A stretch of DNA of 46,064 nucleotides from Pseudomonadota bacterium (lineage in GTDB: Bacteria; Pseudomonadota; Gammaproteobacteria; UBA5335), in NCBI GenBank assembly GCA_021767745.1, contig JAASSS010000003.1, positions 1 through 46,064 on the forward strand, given 5' to 3'. This document shows positions 32,341-39,878 of the stretch, piece after piece (position 1 is the first letter of the stretch; every line of letters starts with the position of its first letter). The notes under the pieces are model-generated. The model saw nothing but the letters and a program-made list of their open reading frames with translations, was not told where the DNA came from and searched no databases. A program made the position numbers and the translations under genes.

Positions 32341-33090
32341 CTAGCGCAGGCCTCGTCCGGCCAGCAGGCGGGTCGGCAGCAGCGGCAGCAGATAGCGCGC
32401 CATCGCCCACGGCCAGGCGGGCACGACCGCCCGCGCACTGCGCCGCTCGATGTGCCGGGCGATGCGCTCGCCGCCATCGGCGGCGTCGATCAGGAACGGC
32501 CGTGAACGCAGGCCCTGGTTGATCGGTGTGTCGATGAAGCCGGGGTAGATCGCCGTCACCTCGATCGGCTCGGCCAGCGTCTCCGCCCGCAGCGCCTCCA
32601 GATAGGCGGCCAGACCGGCCTTGGAGGCGGAATAGGCAGCCGTGCCGGGCAGGCCGCGAAAGCCCGCCACCGAGCCGGTGGCGATGAGCTGGCCGCCCCC
32701 GTGGGCACGGAACCACGCCAGCGCGGCGTCCAGGGTCGCCATCGCCCCGAGCAGATTCACCTGCACGCAGCGCAGATCGGCGGCCAGCTGGCCACTGCCG
32801 ACCCGCCCGCCGCTGCCGATGCCGGCGTTGGCAAACACCGCGTCCAACCCATCCAGCGCTTCGGCGGCCCAGGGGATGGCTGCCGCCACGGCATCCGCGT
32901 CGGTCACGTCCAGCGCCCGGATCGTCACGCGAGCACCGGGCACGGCGGACTCGATCTCGCGCGCCGCCTGCGCCAGCAGGGTCTCCCGCCGGGCCGTGAG
33001 CGCCAGCCGGTAGCCGCGCCGGGCCAGCGCCATGGCAGTGGCCCGGCCGATGCCGCTGCTGGCACCGGTAATCAGCAGCGCGCGCCCCAT
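32341..33090 (-). CDS. Short-chain dehydrogenase/reductase
   Basis: 249 residues, classical SDR. Cofactor motif TGASSGIGRA (8-17), NAGIG, and catalytic Ser/Tyr/Lys in GSVAGFRGLPGTAAYSASKA (spanning the active site). LTARRETLL after beta-strand 2 has basic residues that favour NADPH. The C-terminus is longer than minimal, with an arginine- and proline-rich tail, as in membrane-associated SDRs. The substrate is unknown. It lies 9 bp past the DJ-1/PfpI gene and is likely co-transcribed. Confidence 0.93.
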   Translation of the reverse strand: MGRALLITGASSGIGRATAMALARRGYRLALTARRETLLAQAAREIESAVPGARVTIRALDVTDADAVAAAIPWAAEALDGLDAVFANAGIGSGGRVGSGQLAADLRCVQVNLLGAMATLDAALAWFRAHGGGQLIATGSVAGFRGLPGTAAYSASKAGLAAYLEALRAETLAEPIEVTAIYPGFIDTPINQGLRSRPFLIDAADGGERIARHIERRSARAVVPAWPWAMARYLLPLLPTRLLAGRGLR

Positions 33091-33099
33091 GCCGGCGCC

Positions 33100-33618
33100 C
33101 TAGTCCGCCAGCGCGGCGATGATGGCGCGGCAGAACGCCGGCAGGTCCGCGGGGGTGCGGCTGCTGATCAGCTTGCCGTCCTGCACGACTTCCTCGTCGA
33201 CCCACTCGGCGCCGGCATGGACCAGATCGTCCTTGATCGTGGCGTAGGAGGTGACGCGCCTGCCCTTGAGGATGCCGGCGGAGGCCGGCACCCAGCCAGC
33301 GTGGCAGATGAAGGCCACCAGCTTGTCCTGCGCCGCCATCTGGCGCACGAACTCGATGAACGGCGGGTGAGCGCGCATCTTGTCGGGCGAGTAGCCGCCG
33401 GGGACGATCACCGCGTCGTAATCCTCGGCGCGGGCGTCATCGATCTGCCCGTCCGGCTCGGCCGGCAGCCCGTGCTTGCCGTGGTAGACGGCATCCCCGG
33501 CACCGAGCAGATGCACCGTGGCGCCGGCTTCCAGCATCCGCAGCCGCGGGTAGTGCAGCTCCAGATCCTCGTAGACGTTCTCGGTCAGGATGGCGATGTG
33601 CTTGCCTTGCAGTTCCAT
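33100..33618 (-). CDS. DJ-1/PfpI-family protein
   Basis: 172 residues from ATG 33618 (GGAG 8 nt upstream). The nucleophile elbow is AFICHAGW with the reactive Cys, and the family Glu lies in TENVYEDLELHYPRL. VIVPGGYSPDKMR and SYATIKDDLVHAGAEWVDE are typical of the PfpI/YhbO group, which includes glycation-repair or glyoxalase-like enzymes once called proteases. It lies upstream of the SDR and downstream of a sugar kinase, all on the minus strand, perhaps a carbonyl-stress set. Confidence 0.9.
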   Translation of the reverse strand: MELQGKHIAILTENVYEDLELHYPRLRMLEAGATVHLLGAGDAVYHGKHGLPAEPDGQIDDARAEDYDAVIVPGGYSPDKMRAHPPFIEFVRQMAAQDKLVAFICHAGWVPASAGILKGRRVTSYATIKDDLVHAGAEWVDEEVVQDGKLISSRTPADLPAFCRAIIAALAD

Positions 33619-33644
33619 CGATCGCTCCGGCAATGGGTGGGCCT

Positions 33645-34592
33645 TCACTGACGCCGCCCGGGGGCGCCGAGTTCCCCGCGCGAGGTGGCCGGCCACAGCC
33701 AGGCGGCGCCGCGCACGCCGCTGCTGTCGCCATGCCGGGCCGGCCGCAGCGCCGTCGCCAGGTCAGCCCCGCCGCCGAAGACGTAGCGGCCCCAGCGCGC
33801 CGGTACCGCGGCGTACAGCGCCTCGACCCGCGACAGGCCACCGCCGAGCACGATCACCGCCGGATCGAGCACGTTGATGAGCTGCGCCAGACCCCGCGCC
33901 AGCCGATCCGCATAGGCGGCGAACACCGCCTGCGCACCGGGCACGCCGGCGGCGAGCGCGGCCACCAGTGCCGGCGCATCCGCGGCGACCCCCGCGGCCC
34001 TTGCCTGCGCGCCGAGCGCCGGCCCGGACAGCCAGCTCTCCAGACAGCCCCGGCGCCCGCACCAACACGCCGGACCGGGCAGCTCATCGCCCTGCGCCCA
34101 GGGCAGGGGATTGTGGCCCCACTCGCCGGTGAGACCGTTGGCACCACGCAGCAGCTGCCCGTCCGCAGCGATACCGCCGCCCACCCCGGTGCCGAGGATC
34201 ACGCCGAACACCAGCCCGGCCCCGCGGCCCGCCCCATCCACCGCCTCGGACAGCGTCAGGCAGTCGGCATCGTTCGCCAGCCGCACCGGCCGCGCCAGTG
34301 CCGCGGCCAGCTCCGCCGCCAGCGGGCGCCCGTTGAGCCAGGTGGAGTTGCAGTTCTTCATGCGTCCGCTCGCCGGGACGACCGTGCCGGGCGTACCGAT
34401 GCCGACCGGCAGGCGCCGCGGCCCTTCCAGCGCCGCCACCAGGGCCACGATCGCAGCGAGCGTGGCAGCATAGTCATCGCGCGGAGTCGCCACCCGGCGG
34501 CGCGCCTGAACCTCGCCCGCCGGGCCCAGTCGAACGGCCTCGATCTTGGTGCCGCCCAGGTCGATCCCGATGCGGCAGTCCGGGTCACTCAT
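33645..34592 (-). CDS. ROK-family sugar kinase
   Basis: 315 residues from ATG 34592. N-terminal phosphate loop GIDLGGTKIEAV; NSTWLNGRPL and ANDADCLTL with the catalytic Asp; GTGVGGGI; then GHNPLPW and the ROK zinc site CWCGRRGCLESW. The pattern fits a fructokinase/N-acetylglucosamine or glucose kinase; the MKNCNSTWLNG stretch resembles fructokinase (Mak-type) members, so fructose or a related hexose is the best guess. It has no helix-turn-helix domain, so it is a kinase, not a repressor. Confidence 0.9.
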   Translation of the reverse strand: MSDPDCRIGIDLGGTKIEAVRLGPAGEVQARRRVATPRDDYAATLAAIVALVAALEGPRRLPVGIGTPGTVVPASGRMKNCNSTWLNGRPLAAELAAALARPVRLANDADCLTLSEAVDGAGRGAGLVFGVILGTGVGGGIAADGQLLRGANGLTGEWGHNPLPWAQGDELPGPACWCGRRGCLESWLSGPALGAQARAAGVAADAPALVAALAAGVPGAQAVFAAYADRLARGLAQLINVLDPAVIVLGGGLSRVEALYAAVPARWGRYVFGGGADLATALRPARHGDSSGVRGAAWLWPATSRGELGAPGRRQ

Positions 34593-34623
34593 CCGCGCCC
34601 CTTCCTTACCTGCGGAGCCGCCG

Positions 34624-35526
34624 ATGTTACCCCGCGACATGCTCCTGGCCACGCTGGTCGCCCTGCTCTGGGGCGGCAACATGGTGGCGATCAAGCTGGC
34701 CACCAATGCGCTGCCGCCGCTGTTCGTGCTGGTGGTGCGTTTTACGCTGGTGGCGGCGCTGCTGCTGCCCTTCCGGCTGCGGCCCGGCCGTCACCGGCTG
34801 CTGCCACTGCTGGCGGTGGCGCTGACGCTCGGCACCTGCCACTTCGGGCTGATCTTCCTCGGTGTCGCGCGCACCGATGCCGCCACGGCGGCCATCGCCG
34901 GCCAGCTCGGCGTGCCGTTCAGCGCGTTGCTGGCGGTGCTGATCTTCCGCGAGCGCTTCGGCGGCGCGCAGCTGGCCGGGCTGCTGCTCGCCTTCCTTGG
35001 CGTGATCGCCCTGGCCGGCATGCCCCGCCTGGCAGGCAATCTCGGCGGGCTGGCGATCATTCTGGCCGCTGCCTTCGCCTGGGCCTGTGCCAATGTGCTG
35101 ATCAAGCGGCTGGGTCCGTTCGAGCCGCTGACGCTGGTGGCCTGGGTGGCCCTGCTGGCGATCCCGCCGCTGGCGCTGCTGTCCTGGTCGACCGAGCAGG
35201 GCCAGTGGCAGGCGCTGATGCGCGCCGATGCGACCACCTGGCTCGCCGTGCTCTACACGGCGCTCGGCTCGAGCACGCTGGCCTATGGACTCTGGTACGG
35301 CCTGTTGGCGCGCAACGAGGTCTCGCGGCTGGCGCCCTTCGCCCTGCTGAACCCGGTGTTCGCGGTCGCCGCCGCCTGGCTGCTGCTCGGCGAGCCGCTG
35401 GAGCCGCTGCTGATCGCCGGTGGGGTGCTGATTCTGGCTGGCGTGGCACTGGTGGAGGGCCTGGGCCGGCGCCGGTCGGTCAGGCCGGCAGACGACGCTG
35501 CAGGAACTCGAGGATCGCCGCGCTGA
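34624..35526 (+). CDS. DMT-superfamily (EamA) transporter
   Basis: 300 residues from ATG 34624 (GGAG 7 nt upstream). Ten hydrophobic helices in two EamA repeats: an opening VALLWGGNMVAIKLA and a second-half ALGSSTLAYGLWYGLLAR, both hallmark segments. The direction (export or import) and substrate (amino acids, metabolites) cannot be read. The last ~15 codons overlap the convergent hydrolase gene by 47 bp. It is divergent from the ROK kinase with 31 bp between. Confidence 0.9.
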   Translation: MLPRDMLLATLVALLWGGNMVAIKLATNALPPLFVLVVRFTLVAALLLPFRLRPGRHRLLPLLAVALTLGTCHFGLIFLGVARTDAATAAIAGQLGVPFSALLAVLIFRERFGGAQLAGLLLAFLGVIALAGMPRLAGNLGGLAIILAAAFAWACANVLIKRLGPFEPLTLVAWVALLAIPPLALLSWSTEQGQWQALMRADATTWLAVLYTALGSSTLAYGLWYGLLARNEVSRLAPFALLNPVFAVAAAWLLLGEPLEPLLIAGGVLILAGVALVEGLGRRRSVRPADDAAGTRGSPR

Positions 35527-36361
35527 AGGCAGTGTTGTCGTCGCCCGCCACCATATGGCCGGCACCGGCGACGTCGACGAATTCCGCGTGCGGCACCCGC
35601 GCGCGGAAATCCGCCACGCCGCGCTCGCTGACCACGTCGCTGCGCTTGCCGCGGACCAGCAGCGTCGGGCAGCGCAGCGCCTCGGCGGCCTGGAACAGGC
35701 CGAGATAGTCGGCCATGGCGGTCGGCTCGCGCGGCGTGAGGAGCTGCGGATCCCAGTGCCAGTACCAGCGGCCATCATCGCGCCGGCGCAGGTTCTTGCG
35801 CAGGCCCTGCAGGTCCGGCGCCCGCGCCGCGCTCCCTTGGGCCCGGCGGTAGGCCGCGACGGCCTCGGCGGCGGCGTCGAGATCGGCGAAGCCGTCCTGG
35901 TGCGCCTGCATGAACCGCACGATTCGCCGCACGCCACCGCCCTCCATCCGCGGGACCACGTCCACCAGCACCAGCCCATCGGCCAGTTGCGGGGCCGACC
36001 GGCCCGCGGCGTGCAACAGGCTCATGCCGCCGAGGGAGGCGCCGATCAGCACCCGGGGCGGCGACAGGCATTCGGCGATGGCCACGGCATCGCGGGCCAG
36101 CCGGGAGAGCGCATAGGCGCCCTGGGGCGACCAGGCCGAGTCGCCGTGGCCGCGCAGATCGAGCGCCACGGCCTGCCACCCGGCCGCGGCCAGCGCCGCG
36201 CCGGTATCGCCCCACGCGTGGCGCGTCTGGCCCCCGCCATGCAGCAGCAGCGCGCTGCCCCGAACCGGCGCGCCGAACACGTCCGCCACCAGGGTGAGGC
36301 CATCGTCGGTGCGCCAATCGCGCCGATGCGGCGCCGCTGCCGCCGGGCCGGGCGCCGTCAT
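35480..36361 (-). CDS. Alpha/beta hydrolase
   Basis: 293 residues. Oxyanion LLLHGGGQTRHAW; LDLRGHGDSAW; nucleophile elbow IGASLGGMS with the active Ser; acid in LLVRGKRSDVVS; His in GAGHMVAGDDN. The fold is clear; the likely substrates are esters, epoxides or peroxides, and no close family can be named. Its 3' end overlaps the transporter by 47 bp. The start is 28 bp after the nudC stop, so it may be read from the same transcript. Confidence 0.92.
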   Translation of the reverse strand: MTAPGPAAAAPHRRDWRTDDGLTLVADVFGAPVRGSALLLHGGGQTRHAWGDTGAALAAAGWQAVALDLRGHGDSAWSPQGAYALSRLARDAVAIAECLSPPRVLIGASLGGMSLLHAAGRSAPQLADGLVLVDVVPRMEGGGVRRIVRFMQAHQDGFADLDAAAEAVAAYRRAQGSAARAPDLQGLRKNLRRRDDGRWYWHWDPQLLTPREPTAMADYLGLFQAAEALRCPTLLVRGKRSDVVSERGVADFRARVPHAEFVDVAGAGHMVAGDDNTAFSAAILEFLQRRLPA

Positions 36362-36389
36362 CGCCGCGCTCGCCGGTTGCCGCGCCCGG

Positions 36390-37235
36390 TCACGTGGTCA
36401 GCGCGTGGCGGATGAGCCAGCCGGCGATGCTCATCTCGCCGGGCACGAGCGGCAGCTCGTCGGCGCCGAACCAGCCGGCCTGCTCGATCTCCACGCCGTC
36501 CGGCATCAGCTCGCCGCCGGCCCAGTCGCACAGGAAGGCCACCATCAGCGAGTGCGGGAACGGCCAGGGCTGGGAGCCGAAGTAGCGCAGATTCGCCACC
36601 CGCACGCCGACCTCCTCGTGCACCTCGCGGTGCACGGCCGCCTCCAGCGTCTCACCGGGTTCCACGAATCCGGCCAGCGCGCTGTAGAGTCCGGCTGGAA
36701 AGGCCGGCCCCCGCGCCAGCAGGACGCGCCCCTCGCGACGCACCAGCGCCATGATCGCCGGCGCGAGCCGCGGATACTGCTGCAGGCCACAGCGCGGACA
36801 GCTGCGCCGGCGCTCGCGCGGATGGGCCTCGGTGGCGCCGCCGCAGCGCCCGCAGTGCCGGTGATCGCGGTCCCATTCAAGGATCTGCACCGCCCGCCCG
36901 GCCAGCAGGTAGAGATCGAGCGGCAGGCGCCCGTGCAGGCCGAACAGATCGACGAAGGCATGCGCCGGCGGCGGCTCGGCAGCGGCCGGCTCGGCCGGGC
37001 CGGTGGCGGCGGCCCAGCACGGCAGGCCGTCGAGCTGACCGAGATAGTGCCGGCTCGCCAGCGGCAGACCGAGATAGCGCGCATCGCGCAGCTGCGGCGG
37101 CAACCAGCCCGCTGGATCCTGCCGCACCAGCAGGCAGCGCCGATGGAAGATGAACCACCAGCCTGCGCCCTCGGCCGGCGGCGGCGTCACGCCCGGTTCG
37201 AACCGGCCGGCGAGATCGAAGGCGCCTGCGCTCAT
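36390..37235 (-). CDS. nudC: NADH pyrophosphatase / NAD-capped RNA hydrolase
   Basis: 281 residues. Nudix box GFVEPGETLEAAVHREVHEE with the metal-binding Glu cluster; the zinc ribbon CGRCGG plus CPRCG; and the NudC hallmark SQPWPFPHSLM. It cleaves NAD(H) and can remove NAD caps from RNA 5' ends. ATG 37235 lies 9 bp after the epmA stop, with no clear ribosome binding site, so translation may depend on read-through from epmA. The in-frame TTG at 37241 is a weaker alternative. Confidence 0.94.
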   Translation of the reverse strand: MSAGAFDLAGRFEPGVTPPPAEGAGWWFIFHRRCLLVRQDPAGWLPPQLRDARYLGLPLASRHYLGQLDGLPCWAAATGPAEPAAAEPPPAHAFVDLFGLHGRLPLDLYLLAGRAVQILEWDRDHRHCGRCGGATEAHPRERRRSCPRCGLQQYPRLAPAIMALVRREGRVLLARGPAFPAGLYSALAGFVEPGETLEAAVHREVHEEVGVRVANLRYFGSQPWPFPHSLMVAFLCDWAGGELMPDGVEIEQAGWFGADELPLVPGEMSIAGWLIRHALTT

Positions 37236-37244
37236 GCGCAAAGG

Positions 37245-38213
37245 CTAGACCCGCCCGTCGGCGAACGCCATGACCGCATCCAGCGACTCCGCCCCCTCCA
37301 GGCACAGCAGCAGGCGGTCCACGCCCAGCGCAACGCCCGCACAGGCCGGCAGGCCGTGCGCGAGCGCTGCGAGGAAGTGCGGATCGATCGGCATCACCGG
37401 CAGGCCGCGGACCTGCCGGTCGGCGTTCTCGGCGAGCATGCGCCGGCGCTGCTCCTGCAGATCGGTCAGCTCATGGAAGCCGTTCGCGAGCTCGATACCC
37501 TGCCAGTAGAGCTCGAAGCGCGCCGCCACGACCGTACCGGCGGCATCGGTGCGCAGGCGCGCGAGCGAGGCCTGCGAGGCCGGGTAGTCATGGACGAAGC
37601 AGGGTCCGTCGCGGCCAAGCGCAGGGCCGACCACATGGCTCACGATCAGGTCCAGCCAGAGATCGCGGTCATGCGCCGGTCCGGCCAGCGGTGGCAGCTG
37701 CAGGCGCGCCGCGGCGCGGCGACAGGCGGCGACATCGGCGCGCATGGGGTCGAAGCCGGCGTGCCGGGCGAAGGCATCGCGATAGCTGAGGCGCTCGGCC
37801 GGTGCCAGCGCCGGCACGAGCCGGCGCAGCAGGGCCTCGACTTCGTCCATCAGCGCATGCTCGTCGAGCCCGGGCCGGTACCATTCCAGCAGCGTGTATT
37901 CCGGGTTGTGCCAGCGACCCACCTCGCCAGCCCGGAAGACCCGCGCCAGCTGGTAGATCGGGCCGCTGCCGGCAGCCAGCAGCCGCTTCATGAACAGCTC
38001 GGGCGAGGTGTGCAGGAAGCGCTGCCCGCCCGCGCCGGCGGCGCGGAAGGAGGTCAGATGGGGCTCGGTGCTGGCGTGGCGGCTGAGCACCGGCGTTTCC
38101 ACCTCGAGCACGCCGCGGGCAGCGAAGAAGGCGCGGATGCCGGCGAGCAGCGCGGCGCGCCGGCGCAGCGTCGCGATCCCGGCGCCGGGTCGCCAGGACT
38201 CGCGATCGCTCAT
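37245..38213 (-). CDS. epmA: EF-P lysine ligase (GenX/PoxA)
   Basis: 322 residues, a truncated class II lysyl-tRNA synthetase homologue without the anticodon-binding domain. It attaches (R)-beta-lysine to the conserved Lys of elongation factor P. Visible: FLHTSPELFMKRLLAAGSG, the motif 2 stretch ARVFRAGEVGRWHNPEY, ELANGFHEL and motif 3 GVALGVDRLLL. ATG 38213 is 1 bp after the efp stop, so the two are tightly coupled. The lysine aminomutase epmB is divergent upstream of efp. Confidence 0.95.
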   Translation of the reverse strand: MSDRESWRPGAGIATLRRRAALLAGIRAFFAARGVLEVETPVLSRHASTEPHLTSFRAAGAGGQRFLHTSPELFMKRLLAAGSGPIYQLARVFRAGEVGRWHNPEYTLLEWYRPGLDEHALMDEVEALLRRLVPALAPAERLSYRDAFARHAGFDPMRADVAACRRAAARLQLPPLAGPAHDRDLWLDLIVSHVVGPALGRDGPCFVHDYPASQASLARLRTDAAGTVVAARFELYWQGIELANGFHELTDLQEQRRRMLAENADRQVRGLPVMPIDPHFLAALAHGLPACAGVALGVDRLLLCLEGAESLDAVMAFADGRV

Positions 38214-38214
38214 G

Positions 38215-38784
38215 CTATTCCTTGACGCGCGAGACGTACTCGGCGGTACGCGTGTCGACGCGGATGATCTCGTCCTGATCCACGAACAGCGGCACCCGCA
38301 CCACCGCGCCGGTTTCCAGCGTCGCCGGCTTGCCGCCGCCGCCGGAGGTGTCGCCGCGTACCCCCGGATCGGTCTCGGTGATGCGCAGGTTGACGAAGTT
38401 CGGCGGCGTGACCGAGATCGGGCCGCCATTCCACAGGGTGACCTCGCAGCTGGCTTCGGGCTGCAGCCACTTGGCCGCCTCGCCGACCACGGCCGTATCG
38501 GCGGCCACCTGCTCGAAGCTCTCGGGCGACATGAAGTGCCAGTGGTCGCCGTCGTTGTAGAGATACTGCATCGTCACATCGACCACGTCGGCCGCCTCGA
38601 TGCTGTCGCCGGACTTGAAGGTCCGCTCGATCACCCGGCCGGTCTTGAGGTTGCGCAGGCGGACCCGATTGAATGCCTGGCCCTTGCCCGGCTTGACGAA
38701 CTCGTTCTCGATGATGGCCGCCGGATCGCCGTCCAGCATGACCTTCAGGCCGGCCTTGAATTCGTTCGTGCTGTAACTTGCCAC
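38215..38784 (-). CDS. efp: Elongation factor P
   Basis: 189 residues starting at GTG 38784 (AAAGGAG 9 nt before it; the in-frame TTG at 38790 lies too close to that site). EF-P relieves ribosome stalling at polyproline. The modification loop is KPGKGQAF with target Lys34, the same position as in E. coli. The three-domain pattern is kept ([12 protein letters not shown] in domain [16 protein letters not shown] and a C-terminal [11 protein letters not shown] in domain III). It is immediately followed by epmA, which modifies it. Confidence 0.96.
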   Translation of the reverse strand: MASYSTNEFKAGLKVMLDGDPAAIIENEFVKPGKGQAFNRVRLRNLKTGRVIERTFKSGDSIEAADVVDVTMQYLYNDGDHWHFMSPESFEQVAADTAVVGEAAKWLQPEASCEVTLWNGGPISVTPPNFVNLRITETDPGVRGDTSGGGGKPATLETGAVVRVPLFVDQDEIIRVDTRTAEYVSRVKE

Positions 38785-38851
38785 GCGCAAAAGCTCCTTT
38801 CACAGGCCGGCACGATCAGGCCGGCCGCAGGGAAAACCACCGTAACCGCGC

Positions 38852-39874
38852 ATGATATCCCGAACCCCCGACGCCCCGCAGCCGGCCCGCTGGCAACGTG
38901 AACTCGCCGGCGCCATCACCGACCCGGCCGAACTGCTCGCAAGGCTCCAGCTCGATCCGGCCCTGCTCGAACCGGCCCGGGCCGCGGCCGCCACCTTCGC
39001 CCTGCGGGTGCCGGCGAGCTATCTGGCGCGGATGCGACCCGGCGATCCGCACGACCCGCTGCTGCGCCAGGTGCTGCCGCTCGGCGCGGAACTGACCAGT
39101 CCGCCCGGGTATCTCGCCGATCCGGTGGGCGACCTGCCGGCCGGCCGCGTGCCGGGCCTGCTGCAGAAGTATCGCGGCCGGGCGCTGGTGATCACGACCG
39201 GCGCCTGCGCCGTGCACTGCCGGTACTGCTTCCGCCGGCACTACCCCTATGCGCAGGCACAGCTCACGCCCGGCCGGCGGGCGGCGATCCTCGCGGCACT
39301 GGCGGGTGATCGGCAGATCCACGAGGTGATCCTGTCCGGCGGCGACCCCCTGTCGCTCGGCGACCACCGCTTGGCGGATCTGGTCGCCGCGCTCGGCGAG
39401 ATCCCGCACCTTCGACGGTTGCGTCTGCACACGCGCACGCCGATCGTGCTGCCGTCGCGGATCGATGGGCAATTGTCAAAATGGCTGGCGGCCAGCCGAT
39501 TACCGATGGTGTTCGTGTTGCATGCCAATCATCCACAGGAGCTCGATTCGACGGTGGCAAGCGCGCTCGCTCGATTGCGCCAGGCCGGCGCGACCCTGCT
39601 GAACCAGGCCGTGTTGCTGCGCGGCGTCAACGATGACGCCGAGACGCTCGTGCGCCTGAGCGAGCGGCTGTTCGAGATCGGCGTGCTGCCCTACTACCTG
39701 CACCTGCTTGACCCCGTGCGGGGCGCGGCGCACTTCGACGTGCCCCTGGCGCGGGCGCGGGCGCTGCTCGCCGAGATCAGCGGCCGGCTGTCTGGCTACC
39801 TGGTGCCGCGGCTGGTGCGCGAGATTCCCGGCGCACCGGCCAAGGTCCCGGTGGATCTGCAGCTCGCCGACTAG
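38852..39874 (+). CDS. epmB: EF-P (R)-beta-lysine aminomutase (radical SAM)
   Basis: 340 residues. It converts (S)-alpha-lysine to (R)-beta-lysine, the substrate of EpmA. Radical-SAM cluster CAVHCRYCFRRHY (CxxxCxxC) and VILSGGDPLSLGDHRL follow the lysine 2,3-aminomutase family layout, with the shorter length of the EpmB branch. It is divergent from efp across 67 bp. No clear ribosome binding site precedes the ATG. Its stop is 4 bp before the next gene. Confidence 0.95.
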   Translation: MISRTPDAPQPARWQRELAGAITDPAELLARLQLDPALLEPARAAAATFALRVPASYLARMRPGDPHDPLLRQVLPLGAELTSPPGYLADPVGDLPAGRVPGLLQKYRGRALVITTGACAVHCRYCFRRHYPYAQAQLTPGRRAAILAALAGDRQIHEVILSGGDPLSLGDHRLADLVAALGEIPHLRRLRLHTRTPIVLPSRIDGQLSKWLAASRLPMVFVLHANHPQELDSTVASALARLRQAGATLLNQAVLLRGVNDDAETLVRLSERLFEIGVLPYYLHLLDPVRGAAHFDVPLARARALLAEISGRLSGYLVPRLVREIPGAPAKVPVDLQLAD

Positions 39875-39878
39875 CATT

